Shown: piece after piece, positions 1 to 6,180 of the stretch
How the letters are laid out: every line of letters starts with the position of its first letter
Numbering within the stretch: position 1 is the first letter of the stretch
DNA from: Parcubacteria group bacterium
GTDB taxonomy: Bacteria > Patescibacteriota > Minisyncoccia > JACPCQ01
Assembly: GCA_016179715.1 (NCBI GenBank)
Contig: JACPCQ010000042.1
Coordinates: 1-8,066 of the forward strand
Length of the DNA stretch: 8,066 bases
Direction of reading: 5' to 3'
Program-made: the position numbers and the translations under genes
The notes under the pieces: model-generated
The model's database searches: none
Seen by the model: only the letters and a program-made list of their open reading frames with translations
Told to the model about the DNA's origin: nothing

Positions 1-335
1 TCCGGAAGTCGCGCATCCCTGATACTCAAGTCAACCCCCGCATCTCTCGCCGCCGTTTCAAGCGCCTCAACCAGCGCTACAACATTCCCGGAATTCACAG
101 AGAGCGCGGCAATCCGGGCGCGCGCGGGAGCAATCTGCTCCCGCAGACGTTCAAGCGTACGAAGATTTTCACCGCGCTGTTGCACTACGGCGTGTTCGTC
201 TGTAAGCGCGCGTGTCGCATCTTTTATTCGTCCCAGCCACACAATGCCGGACACCAAAAGAAAGAGTGCGGCAAAAACAAGCGCAAACGTCACCGCAACA
301 GTCGGGATTATGCGCAGTGTAAATCTCTTATCCAT
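1..335 (-). CDS. pilO: PilO-like type IV pilus alignment-complex protein (5' part, cut by window edge)
   Basis: About 111 codons are visible, starting at ATG 335..333, and the frame is open to the window edge. The protein begins MDKRFTLRIIPTVAVTF, has one hydrophobic segment at about residues 9-32, and then a charged, heptad-like stretch (about 33-75, rich in E, R, L and Q) that looks like a coiled coil. A short cytoplasmic tail, one membrane helix and a periplasmic coiled coil is the PilO/PilN architecture. The start lies 3 bases after the PilN stop (TGA CAA ATG), so translation is probably coupled. The Shine-Dalgarno is weak (GAAAAGA inside the end of pilN). In the family, PilO pairs with PilN and links the PilM ring to the rest of the machine. 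Identification rests on topology and position after pilM-pilN more than on sequence motifs; the diagnostic C-terminal domain lies outside the window. Confidence 0.8.
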   Translation of the reverse strand, partial: MDKRFTLRIIPTVAVTFALVFAALFLLVSGIVWLGRIKDATRALTDEHAVVQQRGENLRTLERLREQIAPARARIAALSVNSGNVVALVEALETAARDAGVDLSIRDARLP

Positions 336-338
336 TTG

Positions 339-884
339 TCAAATCTTTTCAAGCTCAATAATAAACGAAAACACGACATCACGGTCGGCAAGCAAGTTCG
401 TGACGGGAGAAGCAACGCGGGCAAACCGCTCCTCGGCGCGCAGTCCATCAATAAACAAAAGCAGGTCTTTACGCGCCTTCCCCCTGCCCTGTATCTCTAT
501 TTCCGGGCGTCCTTCTTTCTCCCGATACAACACGGAACGAAGCGAGACCCCGCCCGGAAGATGCGAAAGTATGCCGTGCAATAACGGAGAAACCGAAAGC
601 TGTTGCGCCGCATTTGTTTCAATAAGCTGTAACTCGCGATTGAGCGCTGCAATTTCGCGTTCAATCGCATCGGAGCGCTCAATAGCCTCGGTTGCTCGAA
701 TGCGCATAATGGCTTCCGTCAGTGTTTCTTGTTGAACACGCAATAACACGAAGGAGGGGGCGAGCAGAACCGTACCGACAAAAAGAAGTGCTGTGCACAA
801 CACGCCCGCAAACAAGATAGAGCGCCGCAGTTGTTCGCGATTTATAAGCCGCCTATCGTCTATCGGGAGCAAATTTACGGTCAT
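339..884 (-). CDS. pilN: PilN-like type IV pilus inner-membrane alignment protein
   Basis: This is a 181-residue protein, the usual PilN size. It starts MTVNLLPIDDRR, which carries the NLLP motif that in the PilN family forms the cytoplasmic peptide docked in the PilM groove. One membrane helix follows at about residues 22-49, then a charged helical stretch (about 50-95, with several I/L/E/R heptads) that looks like a coiled coil, then a small alpha/beta domain (about 100-181, including the strands GVSLRSVLY and PEIEIQGRG). The start ATG (884..882) overlaps the PilM stop TGA (883..881) as ATGA, so the two are translationally coupled and presumably made in fixed ratio. The stop is 3 bases before pilO. 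The M-N-O order and the NLLP motif together make the call firm. Confidence 0.92.
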   Translation of the reverse strand: MTVNLLPIDDRRLINREQLRRSILFAGVLCTALLFVGTVLLAPSFVLLRVQQETLTEAIMRIRATEAIERSDAIEREIAALNRELQLIETNAAQQLSVSPLLHGILSHLPGGVSLRSVLYREKEGRPEIEIQGRGKARKDLLLFIDGLRAEERFARVASPVTNLLADRDVVFSFIIELEKI

Positions 885-1996
885 AATGTGCGCTCTACAC
901 CGCGTAATGCCAGCCCAAGCGTGGAGGTAAACGCAACGGCCCTGCTTGAATGCAGTTCCGGAACATGGCGGTCAAAGGAAACAATATTAGTCCAGGGGTT
1001 TGCCGTCCGTACCGGAAGATTTAACTGATAGGAAAGATACTCCTCAAGTCCAAAAAGGTTCGCGCCGCCGCCGGAGAGCATGACGAATCCCACATTCTCT
1101 CCTTCGTGATGTTTTCGCTGCGTATTCCAATACGTCATGTGTCGCGCGACTTCATCCTTAATGGCGGAAATGATCGGCAAGAGCGCGTTGAATACCTCTT
1201 TATTTTTATAATTTCCGCTCACCCACGCAACCCCTTCGCGTTCTTTCAGCGCATGCGCGGCCGCGGCATCCACGCCAAACGACTTGGAAAGAATCGCGTC
1301 AAAATCTTTTCCGCCGAGCGTAACCGTGGCGCTGAATCGCACAAACCCGTCCTTTACCACGGCGAAGCTTGTGCGCGCATTCCCGATGTCCACAAGCAGC
1401 GCAACACGGCGCTCCCCAAACGGCAGCGCCGCGCGCGCAAGCGCATGCGTTTCAATCTCAAATGCAAGCGGCACAATCCCCGCTCCGTGCAGTACATCGC
1501 GATAGAGCTCGGCAAGGCCAAGCGGAAACACCGAGACAGCAATGTCAACATGGTGATCCACAAACGGGTCCGGCGGCAGTTTCTCATAATCAAAAATCGC
1601 CGCGTCCGGAGCAATGGGTACATATTCTTCAAGTTGACTTTCTATTGCAACAGGAATTTCCGACGCGCGCATGACCGGCAGCTGCATGATGCTGACATAC
1701 GCTCGCTCCTCGGGAAGAGAAACGATTGCGTACCGCTGTCCGCGCATGCGCTCGCGCACAGAACGAAGCGTCGCTTCCAGACTTTCCTTATGTTTTATCT
1801 CCCCCCGCTCAATAACACCCGGCGCAAGCGTTTCTTTTCCGAACGTGCCCAGGCGCAACTCCCCCTTGCGCCAGACAAGCTCCGCAAATTTTACCGAGTG
1901 ATCGGAGATGTCTAATCCAAATGCCGGAAGGGAAAGATACCGCGGCAGAGGAAAAAATCTCCGCAACAATGTCCGACGATAGTAATTCATAAACAC
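881..1996 (-). CDS. pilM: PilM, actin-like ATP-binding pilus assembly protein
   Basis: This is a 371-residue protein of the PilM/FtsA-like (actin/Hsp70 ATPase fold) family. Visible nucleotide-binding motifs are phosphate-1 FGLDISDHSVKF (residues 26-37), phosphate-2 LVDIGNARTSF (201-211) and the adenosine motif LSGGGANLFGL (307-317). A conserved GGKDFD follows phosphate-2 at 228-233. No membrane segment is seen, so it should be cytoplasmic. It would form a ring that binds the PilN N-terminal peptide and contacts PilB/PilC. About 25 mostly basic and aromatic residues precede the first motif (RRTLLRRFFPLPRYL). This is longer than in classical proteobacterial PilM but familiar to me from Parcubacteria-type proteins. 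The frame opens at GTG 1996; ATG at 1990 (MNYYRR) is equally likely and has TATAGG about 9 bases upstream. The 3' end overlaps pilN by ATGA. A 34-bp gap separates it from the PilX-like gene. Confidence 0.94.
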   Translation of the reverse strand: MFMNYYRRTLLRRFFPLPRYLSLPAFGLDISDHSVKFAELVWRKGELRLGTFGKETLAPGVIERGEIKHKESLEATLRSVRERMRGQRYAIVSLPEERAYVSIMQLPVMRASEIPVAIESQLEEYVPIAPDAAIFDYEKLPPDPFVDHHVDIAVSVFPLGLAELYRDVLHGAGIVPLAFEIETHALARAALPFGERRVALLVDIGNARTSFAVVKDGFVRFSATVTLGGKDFDAILSKSFGVDAAAAHALKEREGVAWVSGNYKNKEVFNALLPIISAIKDEVARHMTYWNTQRKHHEGENVGFVMLSGGGANLFGLEEYLSYQLNLPVRTANPWTNIVSFDRHVPELHSSRAVAFTSTLGLALRGVERTL

Positions 1997-2004
1997 ATGC
2001 CTAT

Positions 2005-2035
2005 ACCCACATCATACCATAAGCGCGTGATTATA
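2005..2035 (-). promoter_or_regulatory. Candidate promoter -10 elements upstream of pilM (weak)
   Basis: On the minus strand a perfect TATAAT lies at 2035..2030, overlapping the stop of the PilX-like gene. An extended -10 type TGGTATGAT lies at 2019..2011. Neither has a good -35 hexamer at 16-18 bp; GAATAT is the best I see for the first. Either could start a transcript with a leader of about 15-35 bases and allow pilMNO to be made separately from the pseudopilin genes. AT-rich hexamers occur by chance in such gaps, so this is a weak call. Confidence 0.25.
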
Positions 2036-3311
2036 TTTCGCCCCATTGCCCGATATTCCACACCTCCGTCGTTGTTCCCTGCTCTAAAGGAACGTTGAGC
2101 AGGCCAAGATCGTAATTAAGCCGCGCGTTCGCATTCAGCCGCACGCCCTTACCCGCAAGAGCGGTTGCATTGCTGTTAGAATTCATTGACACCCAGCCGT
2201 TTGGCGCATAAAAAATCGCCTCTCCCTGGGTGTTGGCATTAAGCTCTATCGCGTCCCCCGAGCGCAGGCTCATAAGCACCAGGTAGCCCCGCGGAGATGC
2301 TCCGGTTGCCGAAGCGCGCGCATTTACTTCAAAATTGATTGCACCCTCAACAAGCACCGTCTTACTGCTTGAAGCAAAGCTCGCATCCAACCCGATCACC
2401 GCGTTGCTGCCGAGCAAAAGATCTCCTTGGATGTAGAGCGGTCCGGTTACCGTCAGCTGCGCGCCGGCATTGAGTGAGAGACTGCCGTTTATTCTTCGCG
2501 GCCCCAGCGTGTGGAACCCGCCGTTATACTGTGCGTCCCCGTTAATGGGATTGTTGTTTATATTTGCTTGAGATTCCCAGTATGCCGTGTCAATTGCGGG
2601 AAGCGCAACCGCATCCACGCCTTCACTTCGCGTCCCTGACACGACCGGGGCAGGAGAGGAAATGGAGCCGACCACCGCAGCGTTACCGTTGATCTGTGAC
2701 CCGCTAAACCCAAGGATGCTGCCATTCGTAAACACATTGCCATTTATAACGGTGCTGGAAAACATTTCAAGCCCCCAGTCGCCAACCTGCGATGCATAAT
2801 TAAACACCGTCGGAACAGGGGAAGAAAGTACGGCAGCAATGCTTCGCTGTGCAGGCAGCCGCATTCCAATCACCGTGATATATTTTCCATCTACGATGTC
2901 CGTGATTGTACTCGTCGCACGCAACGCGCTCTCTTCATAGACAATCGTCTGGGTTGTCTGCTTTCCGGAACGCAACCGGAATGCCGCGTCTTCCAGCGCG
3001 CCCTCTGCAAAGAGATAACTTTGTTTGGAACGCTCCAGAAAGCGTGCGGCGCGAAGCTCGGAAGAAGCAAGCGCGCTGAAGCCGCCCAGCATCGCAAGCG
3101 TTAATGCGACAAAAAGCACGACGACAAAGAGTGCGGCTTGCCCGCCGTTTCCCGGCGGGATAAGGGCGCGACTCTCAAGAAAACGCACCGGAAATGCTTC
3201 GTATGTTTTCTGCGCGCTATTTTTCATAAACGAAACACGCCGCAGCATCACCTCGCAACGAAAACGGAATGCTGTCATAGAGTTTGGGCGGGGCGTTTGT
3301 TTTTGCGGCAT
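2031..3311 (-). CDS. PilX/GspK-like minor pseudopilin with large C-terminal repeat (beta-solenoid-like) domain
   Basis: The frame encodes up to 426 residues. Residues about 54-111 resemble the PilX N-terminal region: GNGGQAALFVVVLF followed by a hydrophobic helix (60-83) and an amphipathic helix ending YLFAEGALEDAAFRL. There is no glutamate at +5 of any plausible cleavage glycine, as expected for GspK/PilX-type tip pseudopilins. After a short linker domain (about 115-180) the rest is rich in N, G, S and short strands with recurring units: INGNVFTNGSI (189), INGNAAVVGSI (207), INGDAQYNGGF (256), INGSLSLNAG (274), then IELNANTQGEAIFYAPNG (355) and VRLNANARLNYD (390). This looks like a right-handed beta-helix of the kind I remember from PilX-N/DUF7305 proteins (not verified). 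The C-terminus WNIGQWGEI ends in a conserved-looking W-x-E. Starts are uncertain: ATG 3311 lies 3 bases after the previous stop, but ATG 3248 (just after GAGGTG) or ATG 3227 (MKNSAQKTY, a typical leader) may be the true one. It is predicted to be exported and to sit at the fibre tip. Confidence 0.82.
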   Translation of the reverse strand: MPQKQTPRPNSMTAFRFRCEVMLRRVSFMKNSAQKTYEAFPVRFLESRALIPPGNGGQAALFVVVLFVALTLAMLGGFSALASSELRAARFLERSKQSYLFAEGALEDAAFRLRSGKQTTQTIVYEESALRATSTITDIVDGKYITVIGMRLPAQRSIAAVLSSPVPTVFNYASQVGDWGLEMFSSTVINGNVFTNGSILGFSGSQINGNAAVVGSISSPAPVVSGTRSEGVDAVALPAIDTAYWESQANINNNPINGDAQYNGGFHTLGPRRINGSLSLNAGAQLTVTGPLYIQGDLLLGSNAVIGLDASFASSSKTVLVEGAINFEVNARASATGASPRGYLVLMSLRSGDAIELNANTQGEAIFYAPNGWVSMNSNSNATALAGKGVRLNANARLNYDLGLLNVPLEQGTTTEVWNIGQWGEI

Positions 3312-3314
3312 ACT

Positions 3315-3851
3315 CTAGTGGTAGCTCCCGCGCAGCGCCGCGGTGTGCAAAAATGTCCGCTCGATAATCATGTCGCCCGCTCGGGTTTCCAGAGTCAGAC
3401 GCACCCGAACGCCTTCGGAATGCACGGCGGTAATTTTAGATACGGTAAACTCGCTGACCGTAACATCGGGAGAGGTCAGCGCGACGTGCGCGCCGCCGCC
3501 TTCTTGCAGCGTCAAGCGCCCCCCGGAAACAGAAAAAATCTTTGTAGTAACCGCGGGGTCGGTAGCGCTTACCACCGTGTCAAGCGCGAGCACGGAAGAA
3601 GGAATGTCCAGCATGCTTGCGCTCCGTACGGCGAAAGCAAGCCGACTTTCGCGAACGAAACGCTCCAAGGCGGTCTCCGCATCAAACGTCACACGCCGCA
3701 CGCGCTTTGCCTGCCCTAAGGCGGCAGAGAACACCAGCAAGGTGTTTACCAAAAACAGCAACAAACCCGCAAGCACGGCAACGTAAAAAACGGTTTCCAG
3801 TAGAGTGGTTCCTTCAACAGATTTTTGCGCCTCACGCACGGATATGTTCAT
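3315..3851 (-). CDS. PilW/GspJ-like minor pseudopilin
   Basis: A 179-residue prepilin. The start is placed at ATG 3851, because that gives a standard leader: MNISVREAQKSVEG then TTLLETVFYVAVLAGLL, that is glycine at -1, glutamate at +5 and a long hydrophobic helix (residues 15-45). The frame is open upstream to 3932, but those 27 codons would overlap the preceding gene and read as unrelated sequence with a histidine run. From M28 the gene begins 11 bases after the previous stop, with GGAG about 14 bases before the start. After the helix comes an alpha segment (DAETALERFVRESRLAFAV) and a strand-rich globular domain. Size, position between the PilV-like and PilX-like genes, and the RESR-type helix fit PilW/GspJ. 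It should be cleaved by a prepilin peptidase and built into the tip complex. Confidence 0.82.
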   Translation of the reverse strand: MNISVREAQKSVEGTTLLETVFYVAVLAGLLLFLVNTLLVFSAALGQAKRVRRVTFDAETALERFVRESRLAFAVRSASMLDIPSSVLALDTVVSATDPAVTTKIFSVSGGRLTLQEGGGAHVALTSPDVTVSEFTVSKITAVHSEGVRVRLTLETRAGDMIIERTFLHTAALRGSYH

Positions 3852-3862
3852 AAACGCTTTTG

Positions 3863-4360
3863 TTACTCCAAAAACAGGTTTGTAATCCAGGACGTTCCCA
3901 TGATGGTGCTGGTTGCGCCGCGCGAGGACCACGATACACGCACTTCTGCATGGCGCGTCTCGGGGTCAAGCGTTCCGCCGGTTGCAATGTTGTCGCCGGT
4001 GTCCCGAAACACCTCCCGCAACATAAATGTACGTTCGAAAAGCCCTTCTACATACTGCGGCGCTGTTGTTGCCTCCCACGTCCCTCCGATAAACGAAAGC
4101 GCATAGGACTGGCCCGTATTTAATCCGGAGATATTGGACCATGCGTCATCCCGCAGCAAACGAAGTGCTTCCATTCCTTCTTCAAGCAAAAACACCGCTT
4201 GTTGCCGCCGGCTTGCCTCCCCCACCGCGCGATGCGCAACCTGTCCCGCGCCAAGCAGAGCAAACATGCTCACACTCACCACGCCAATAACAATAACGAG
4301 TTCAAGAAGTCCGAACCCCGTGAGAAATACACCGCGCGGTTTGTGTATAAGATTCTTCAT
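3863..4360 (-). CDS. PilV/GspI-like minor pseudopilin
   Basis: A 165-residue prepilin with a textbook class III signal: MKNLIHKPRGVFLTG, cleavage, then FGLLELVIVIGVVSVSMFAL. Glycine is at -1, phenylalanine at +1 and glutamate at +5, followed by a membrane/filament helix (about 16-42). Then come a helical segment with paired glutamates (FLLEEGMEALRLLRDD, 58-73), which is typical of PilV/GspI, and a strand-rich C-terminal part ending WITNLFLE. It belongs to the four-gene minor pseudopilin block and precedes the PilW-like gene by 11 bases. Its leader region is the only long one in the operon (123 bp after the preceding stop). The codons for FLTG|F form half of an inverted repeat with that leader (see repeat entry), which may affect its translation. 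Confidence 0.87.
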   Translation of the reverse strand: MKNLIHKPRGVFLTGFGLLELVIVIGVVSVSMFALLGAGQVAHRAVGEASRRQQAVFLLEEGMEALRLLRDDAWSNISGLNTGQSYALSFIGGTWEATTAPQYVEGLFERTFMLREVFRDTGDNIATGGTLDPETRHAEVRVSWSSRGATSTIMGTSWITNLFLE

Positions 4361-4368
4361 AAACTGAG

Positions 4369-4382
4369 GCCGCCTTTGCGGC
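4369..4382 (-). other. Small hairpin just upstream of the PilV-like start
   Basis: On the minus strand GCCGC-AAAG-GCGGC forms a 5-bp GC stem with a 4-base loop, ending 8 bases before the ATG at 4360. Its loop and 3' arm include AAAGG, the only Shine-Dalgarno-like sequence here, so folding would mask it. There is no T-run after it on the coding strand, so it is not an intrinsic terminator for the operon. Confidence 0.4.
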
Positions 4383-4386
4383 TTTG

Positions 4387-4415
4387 ATTAATGAAAGAGG
4401 AGAATCCGTGTTCAA
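4387..4415 (-). promoter_or_regulatory. Weak promoter candidate in the gap before the PilV-like gene
   Basis: On the minus strand TTGAAC (4415..4410, 4 of 6 matches to TTGACA) is followed after exactly 17 bp by ATTAAT (4392..4387, 4 of 6 to TATAAT). Transcription would start near 4380, about 20 bases before the PilV-like ATG. The gap is the longest inside the operon, which gives it some plausibility, but two 4/6 hexamers are common by chance. Confidence 0.25.
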
Positions 4416-4435
4416 TTTCTAATGGGGTAAACCCT

Positions 4436-4458
4436 GCACGGCGTATATATCGCAGTGC
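4436..4458 (-). other. Hairpin downstream of the GspH-like gene
   Basis: On the minus strand GCACTGCG-ATATATA-CGCCGTGC gives an 8-position stem with one mismatch and a 7-base AT loop, 26 bases after the GspH-like stop codon. No T-run follows (AGGGTTTACC), so it is more likely an mRNA-stability or processing element, or a partial attenuator, than a full terminator. Confidence 0.4.
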
Positions 4459-4483
4459 TGTCTTGCGTTTTTGTACGCGCGCA

Positions 4484-4945
4484 CTACTCTACATACACAA
4501 GTCCGTCGGCATTAATAACAACGACGCGCGAAACGCCCGCATCCCCGCGAAGCCGTACGGTTACATCCCCCGCAGGAACCGCGTTGCCCAAAAGCCGTTC
4601 AAACACCGTTTTATTACCGGAGAGGTTGATCGCGGCAATTTCTATTCGGGGCGGCATCTGTACCGTCTTCTCCGCGGACTCGCCCTCTGAATACGCCTGC
4701 CCGCGAAAAAGTATCGCTCGGTCGGCAAGAAAAAACACCCCGAAAGGCATCCCGTCTTCTGAAGCAAGCGTGCGGGAACGCGCTTCCCGCAAGAGCGCGG
4801 TAATCTCGCTTGTTGCGTGGTTCAAATCTTGTTTTGCGCGCGCAGAAAAAAACGCGTTTGCGCCCAACCCCGCGAGCAGGGAAAGAATACCCAGCGCAAC
4901 CACTATTTCAAGCAATGAAAAACCAAGGGGCGCGCGTATGTTCAT
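4484..4945 (-). CDS. GspH/FimT-like minor pseudopilin
   Basis: A 153-residue prepilin with a very short leader, MNIRAPLG, then FSLLEIVVALGILSLLAGLGANAFF: glycine at -1, F at +1, E at +5 and a hydrophobic helix at about residues 9-33. It continues with the amphipathic part DLNHATSEITALLREARSRTLAS, a pattern typical of GspH/FimT, where a helix with ARS/R-type residues precedes the globular domain. The strand-rich C-terminus ends VVVINADGLVYVE. Its ATG (4945..4943) overlaps the PilC stop TGA (4944..4942) as ATGA, so it is coupled to pilC; no clear Shine-Dalgarno is seen. Being first of four minor pseudopilins in H-I-J-K order supports the subtype call. It is not likely to be the major pilin, which is usually encoded as an abundant, separately expressed gene. 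Confidence 0.85.
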   Translation of the reverse strand: MNIRAPLGFSLLEIVVALGILSLLAGLGANAFFSARAKQDLNHATSEITALLREARSRTLASEDGMPFGVFFLADRAILFRGQAYSEGESAEKTVQMPPRIEIAAINLSGNKTVFERLLGNAVPAGDVTVRLRGDAGVSRVVVINADGLVYVE

Positions 4946-6180
4946 AGGCCGCTTGTGATACTATACATCGGCTGAATCATTGAAACCGCAAAAAACGCGA
5001 CCGTGGCACCCACGGCAATCATAAGTACGGGTTCAATGATCGTGGAAAGGTTCTTGGTATAGGCGGAAACTTCTCCCTCAAAAAATTCCGCAAGATCAAG
5101 CAACATATCATTAAGCCGCCCCGTCTCTTCTCCGACCTCTACCATCTCGCCAACCAACGGAGGAAAAATCCGCCCCTGCGTCAGGAATGCGGAAGCGATG
5201 CGGTCTCCGCGCCCAACAAGCACGCTCGCGTTTTTGAGCGCATCCCGAAAATACACGTTGCCCAGCACCCCCGCAGTCACTTCAAATGCGCGCGTTACCG
5301 TAACGCCGGAGCGCAAAAGAGAGCTTAGCGTGCGCGCCATACGCGCGGTATTTGCCTTGCGTACAATGTCGCCGATGGCGGGAAGGGAGAGCAATATCCG
5401 GTCAACCATTTTTTTTCCTCTCGGCTGGCGCACGTACCACGCCGTAAGGAGCGCGAGCAGAAACAAAACAAAAAGGATAACGAAGCTGTGTGCGATCAAT
5501 GAGTCCGACAGCGCAACAATGATACGGGTGCTTAGCGGAAGATCTACGGCGAAGTCGGCGAAAGAAGAAACAATAGAAGGCACAATGGCCATAAGCATGA
5601 AAATACCGATACCGACCATAGCCAAGACAACGATGGCAGGGTATATAAGCGCTCCGCGCACCTTTTGGTACAGTTCGTGCTTGCGCTCAAGCTGTTCCGC
5701 AATAAGTTTAAGCGATCCTTCCAGCTTCCCGCTTTCCTCACCGGCCGCAACCATGTGGCAAAAAAACGAAGAGAATATTTTTGGATATGCTTTCATGCCT
5801 GCATTTAACGGCTGGCCTTTTTGCACCATCTCCTTCAGCGCAACAGTCGCATTGCGCAACGCGCGGCTATGAGTTTGCCTTACCAGCACATCAAGCGCGC
5901 GCGGAAGCGGGAGCCCGGAAGCAACCATGACTGCAAGATTACGCGCAAAAAGCATTTTTTCCCCCGACGAAACATGGCCAAATAACAGATGACGTGCCCA
6001 GGATCCGACCGTTGCGCGTTTCTGCTCTTTATACGCGAGCAGCATGTAACCCTCGGCGCGCAATTGTTGCGCAACCGCGAAGTGATCATGCGCTTCAATA
6101 CGGCCCTCAATGGTTTTTCCGGAACTGTTTTTTGCTTTGTAATAGAAGATTGCCACATTCCTCACTTTATTCCCGAACAA
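4942..6180 (-). CDS. pilC: PilC/GspF-family inner-membrane platform protein
   Basis: Up to 412 residues, normal for the family. It opens with the family signature IFYYKAKNSSGKTIEGRIEA (11-30). Two tandem T2SSF domains follow, at about 76-199 and 278-400. Each holds the conserved helical motif G-E-E-(S/T)-G-(K/R)-L (GEESGKLEG at 147, GEETGRLND at 350). Membrane helices are seen at about 178-203, 229-250 and 381-404. PilC sits in the inner membrane, is turned or moved by PilB, and inserts pilins into the fibre base. Start: the frame begins at TTG 6180, with GGAGG 9 bases upstream, inside the pilB coding end, giving a 14-base overlap. GTG 6165 (one base after the pilB stop) and GTG 6156 (MAIFYYKA, which best matches relatives) are real alternatives. 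The 3' end overlaps the GspH-like gene by ATGA. Confidence 0.94.
   Translation of the reverse strand: MFGNKVRNVAIFYYKAKNSSGKTIEGRIEAHDHFAVAQQLRAEGYMLLAYKEQKRATVGSWARHLLFGHVSSGEKMLFARNLAVMVASGLPLPRALDVLVRQTHSRALRNATVALKEMVQKGQPLNAGMKAYPKIFSSFFCHMVAAGEESGKLEGSLKLIAEQLERKHELYQKVRGALIYPAIVVLAMVGIGIFMLMAIVPSIVSSFADFAVDLPLSTRIIVALSDSLIAHSFVILFVLFLLALLTAWYVRQPRGKKMVDRILLSLPAIGDIVRKANTARMARTLSSLLRSGVTVTRAFEVTAGVLGNVYFRDALKNASVLVGRGDRIASAFLTQGRIFPPLVGEMVEVGEETGRLNDMLLDLAEFFEGEVSAYTKNLSTIIEPVLMIAVGATVAFFAVSMIQPMYSITSGL

Larger units (their letters stand above)
4315..4428. repeat. Imperfect 14-bp inverted repeat flanking the start of the PilV-like gene
   Basis: The arms are 4315-4328 (ACCCCGTGAGAAAT on the plus strand) and 4415-4428 (ATTTCTAATGGGGT). 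They are inverted copies matching at 12 of 14 positions, with 86 bp between. The left arm lies in the codons for the prepilin cleavage motif FLTG|F; the right arm is in the untranslated gap. In mRNA the arms could pair (5 bp and 6 bp blocks with two mismatches) and enclose the ribosome-binding region and start codon. The same arrangement could arise from an inverted fragment of a prepilin leader. The match is seen directly; any function is inference. Confidence 0.5.

Noticed and set aside
244..735. 163-codon open frame on the plus strand, with another at 180-584
   Set aside because: Both are antisense to pilN and pilO, whose topology, NLLP motif and start/stop coupling are convincing.
1106..1915. 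269-codon open frame on the plus strand
   Set aside because: Exactly antisense to pilM, rich in R/H/K as expected from reverse reading of a GC-rich gene, and with no recognisable motif. pilM has clear ATPase motifs.
3852..3932. N-terminal extension of the PilW-like gene (27 extra codons)
   Set aside because: It would overlap the end of the PilV-like gene by 70 bases and push the prepilin signal far inside. The methionine at 3851 gives a standard 14-residue leader.
4369..4382. Intrinsic terminator ending the pilB-pilC-H transcript
   Set aside because: The GC hairpin is present but followed by CTCAGTTTATG on the coding strand, with no T-run and too close to the next start codon.
4391..4690. 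Plus-strand frame starting after GAAAGAGGAG in the pseudopilin gap
   Set aside because: Most of it is antisense to the GspH-like gene. Its first residues (SISNGVNPARR) derive from the inverted-repeat arm rather than from a protein family.
5198..5872. 224-codon open frame on the plus strand
   Set aside because: Antisense to pilC, low-complexity S/R/T-rich product, no ribosome-binding site or family signature.
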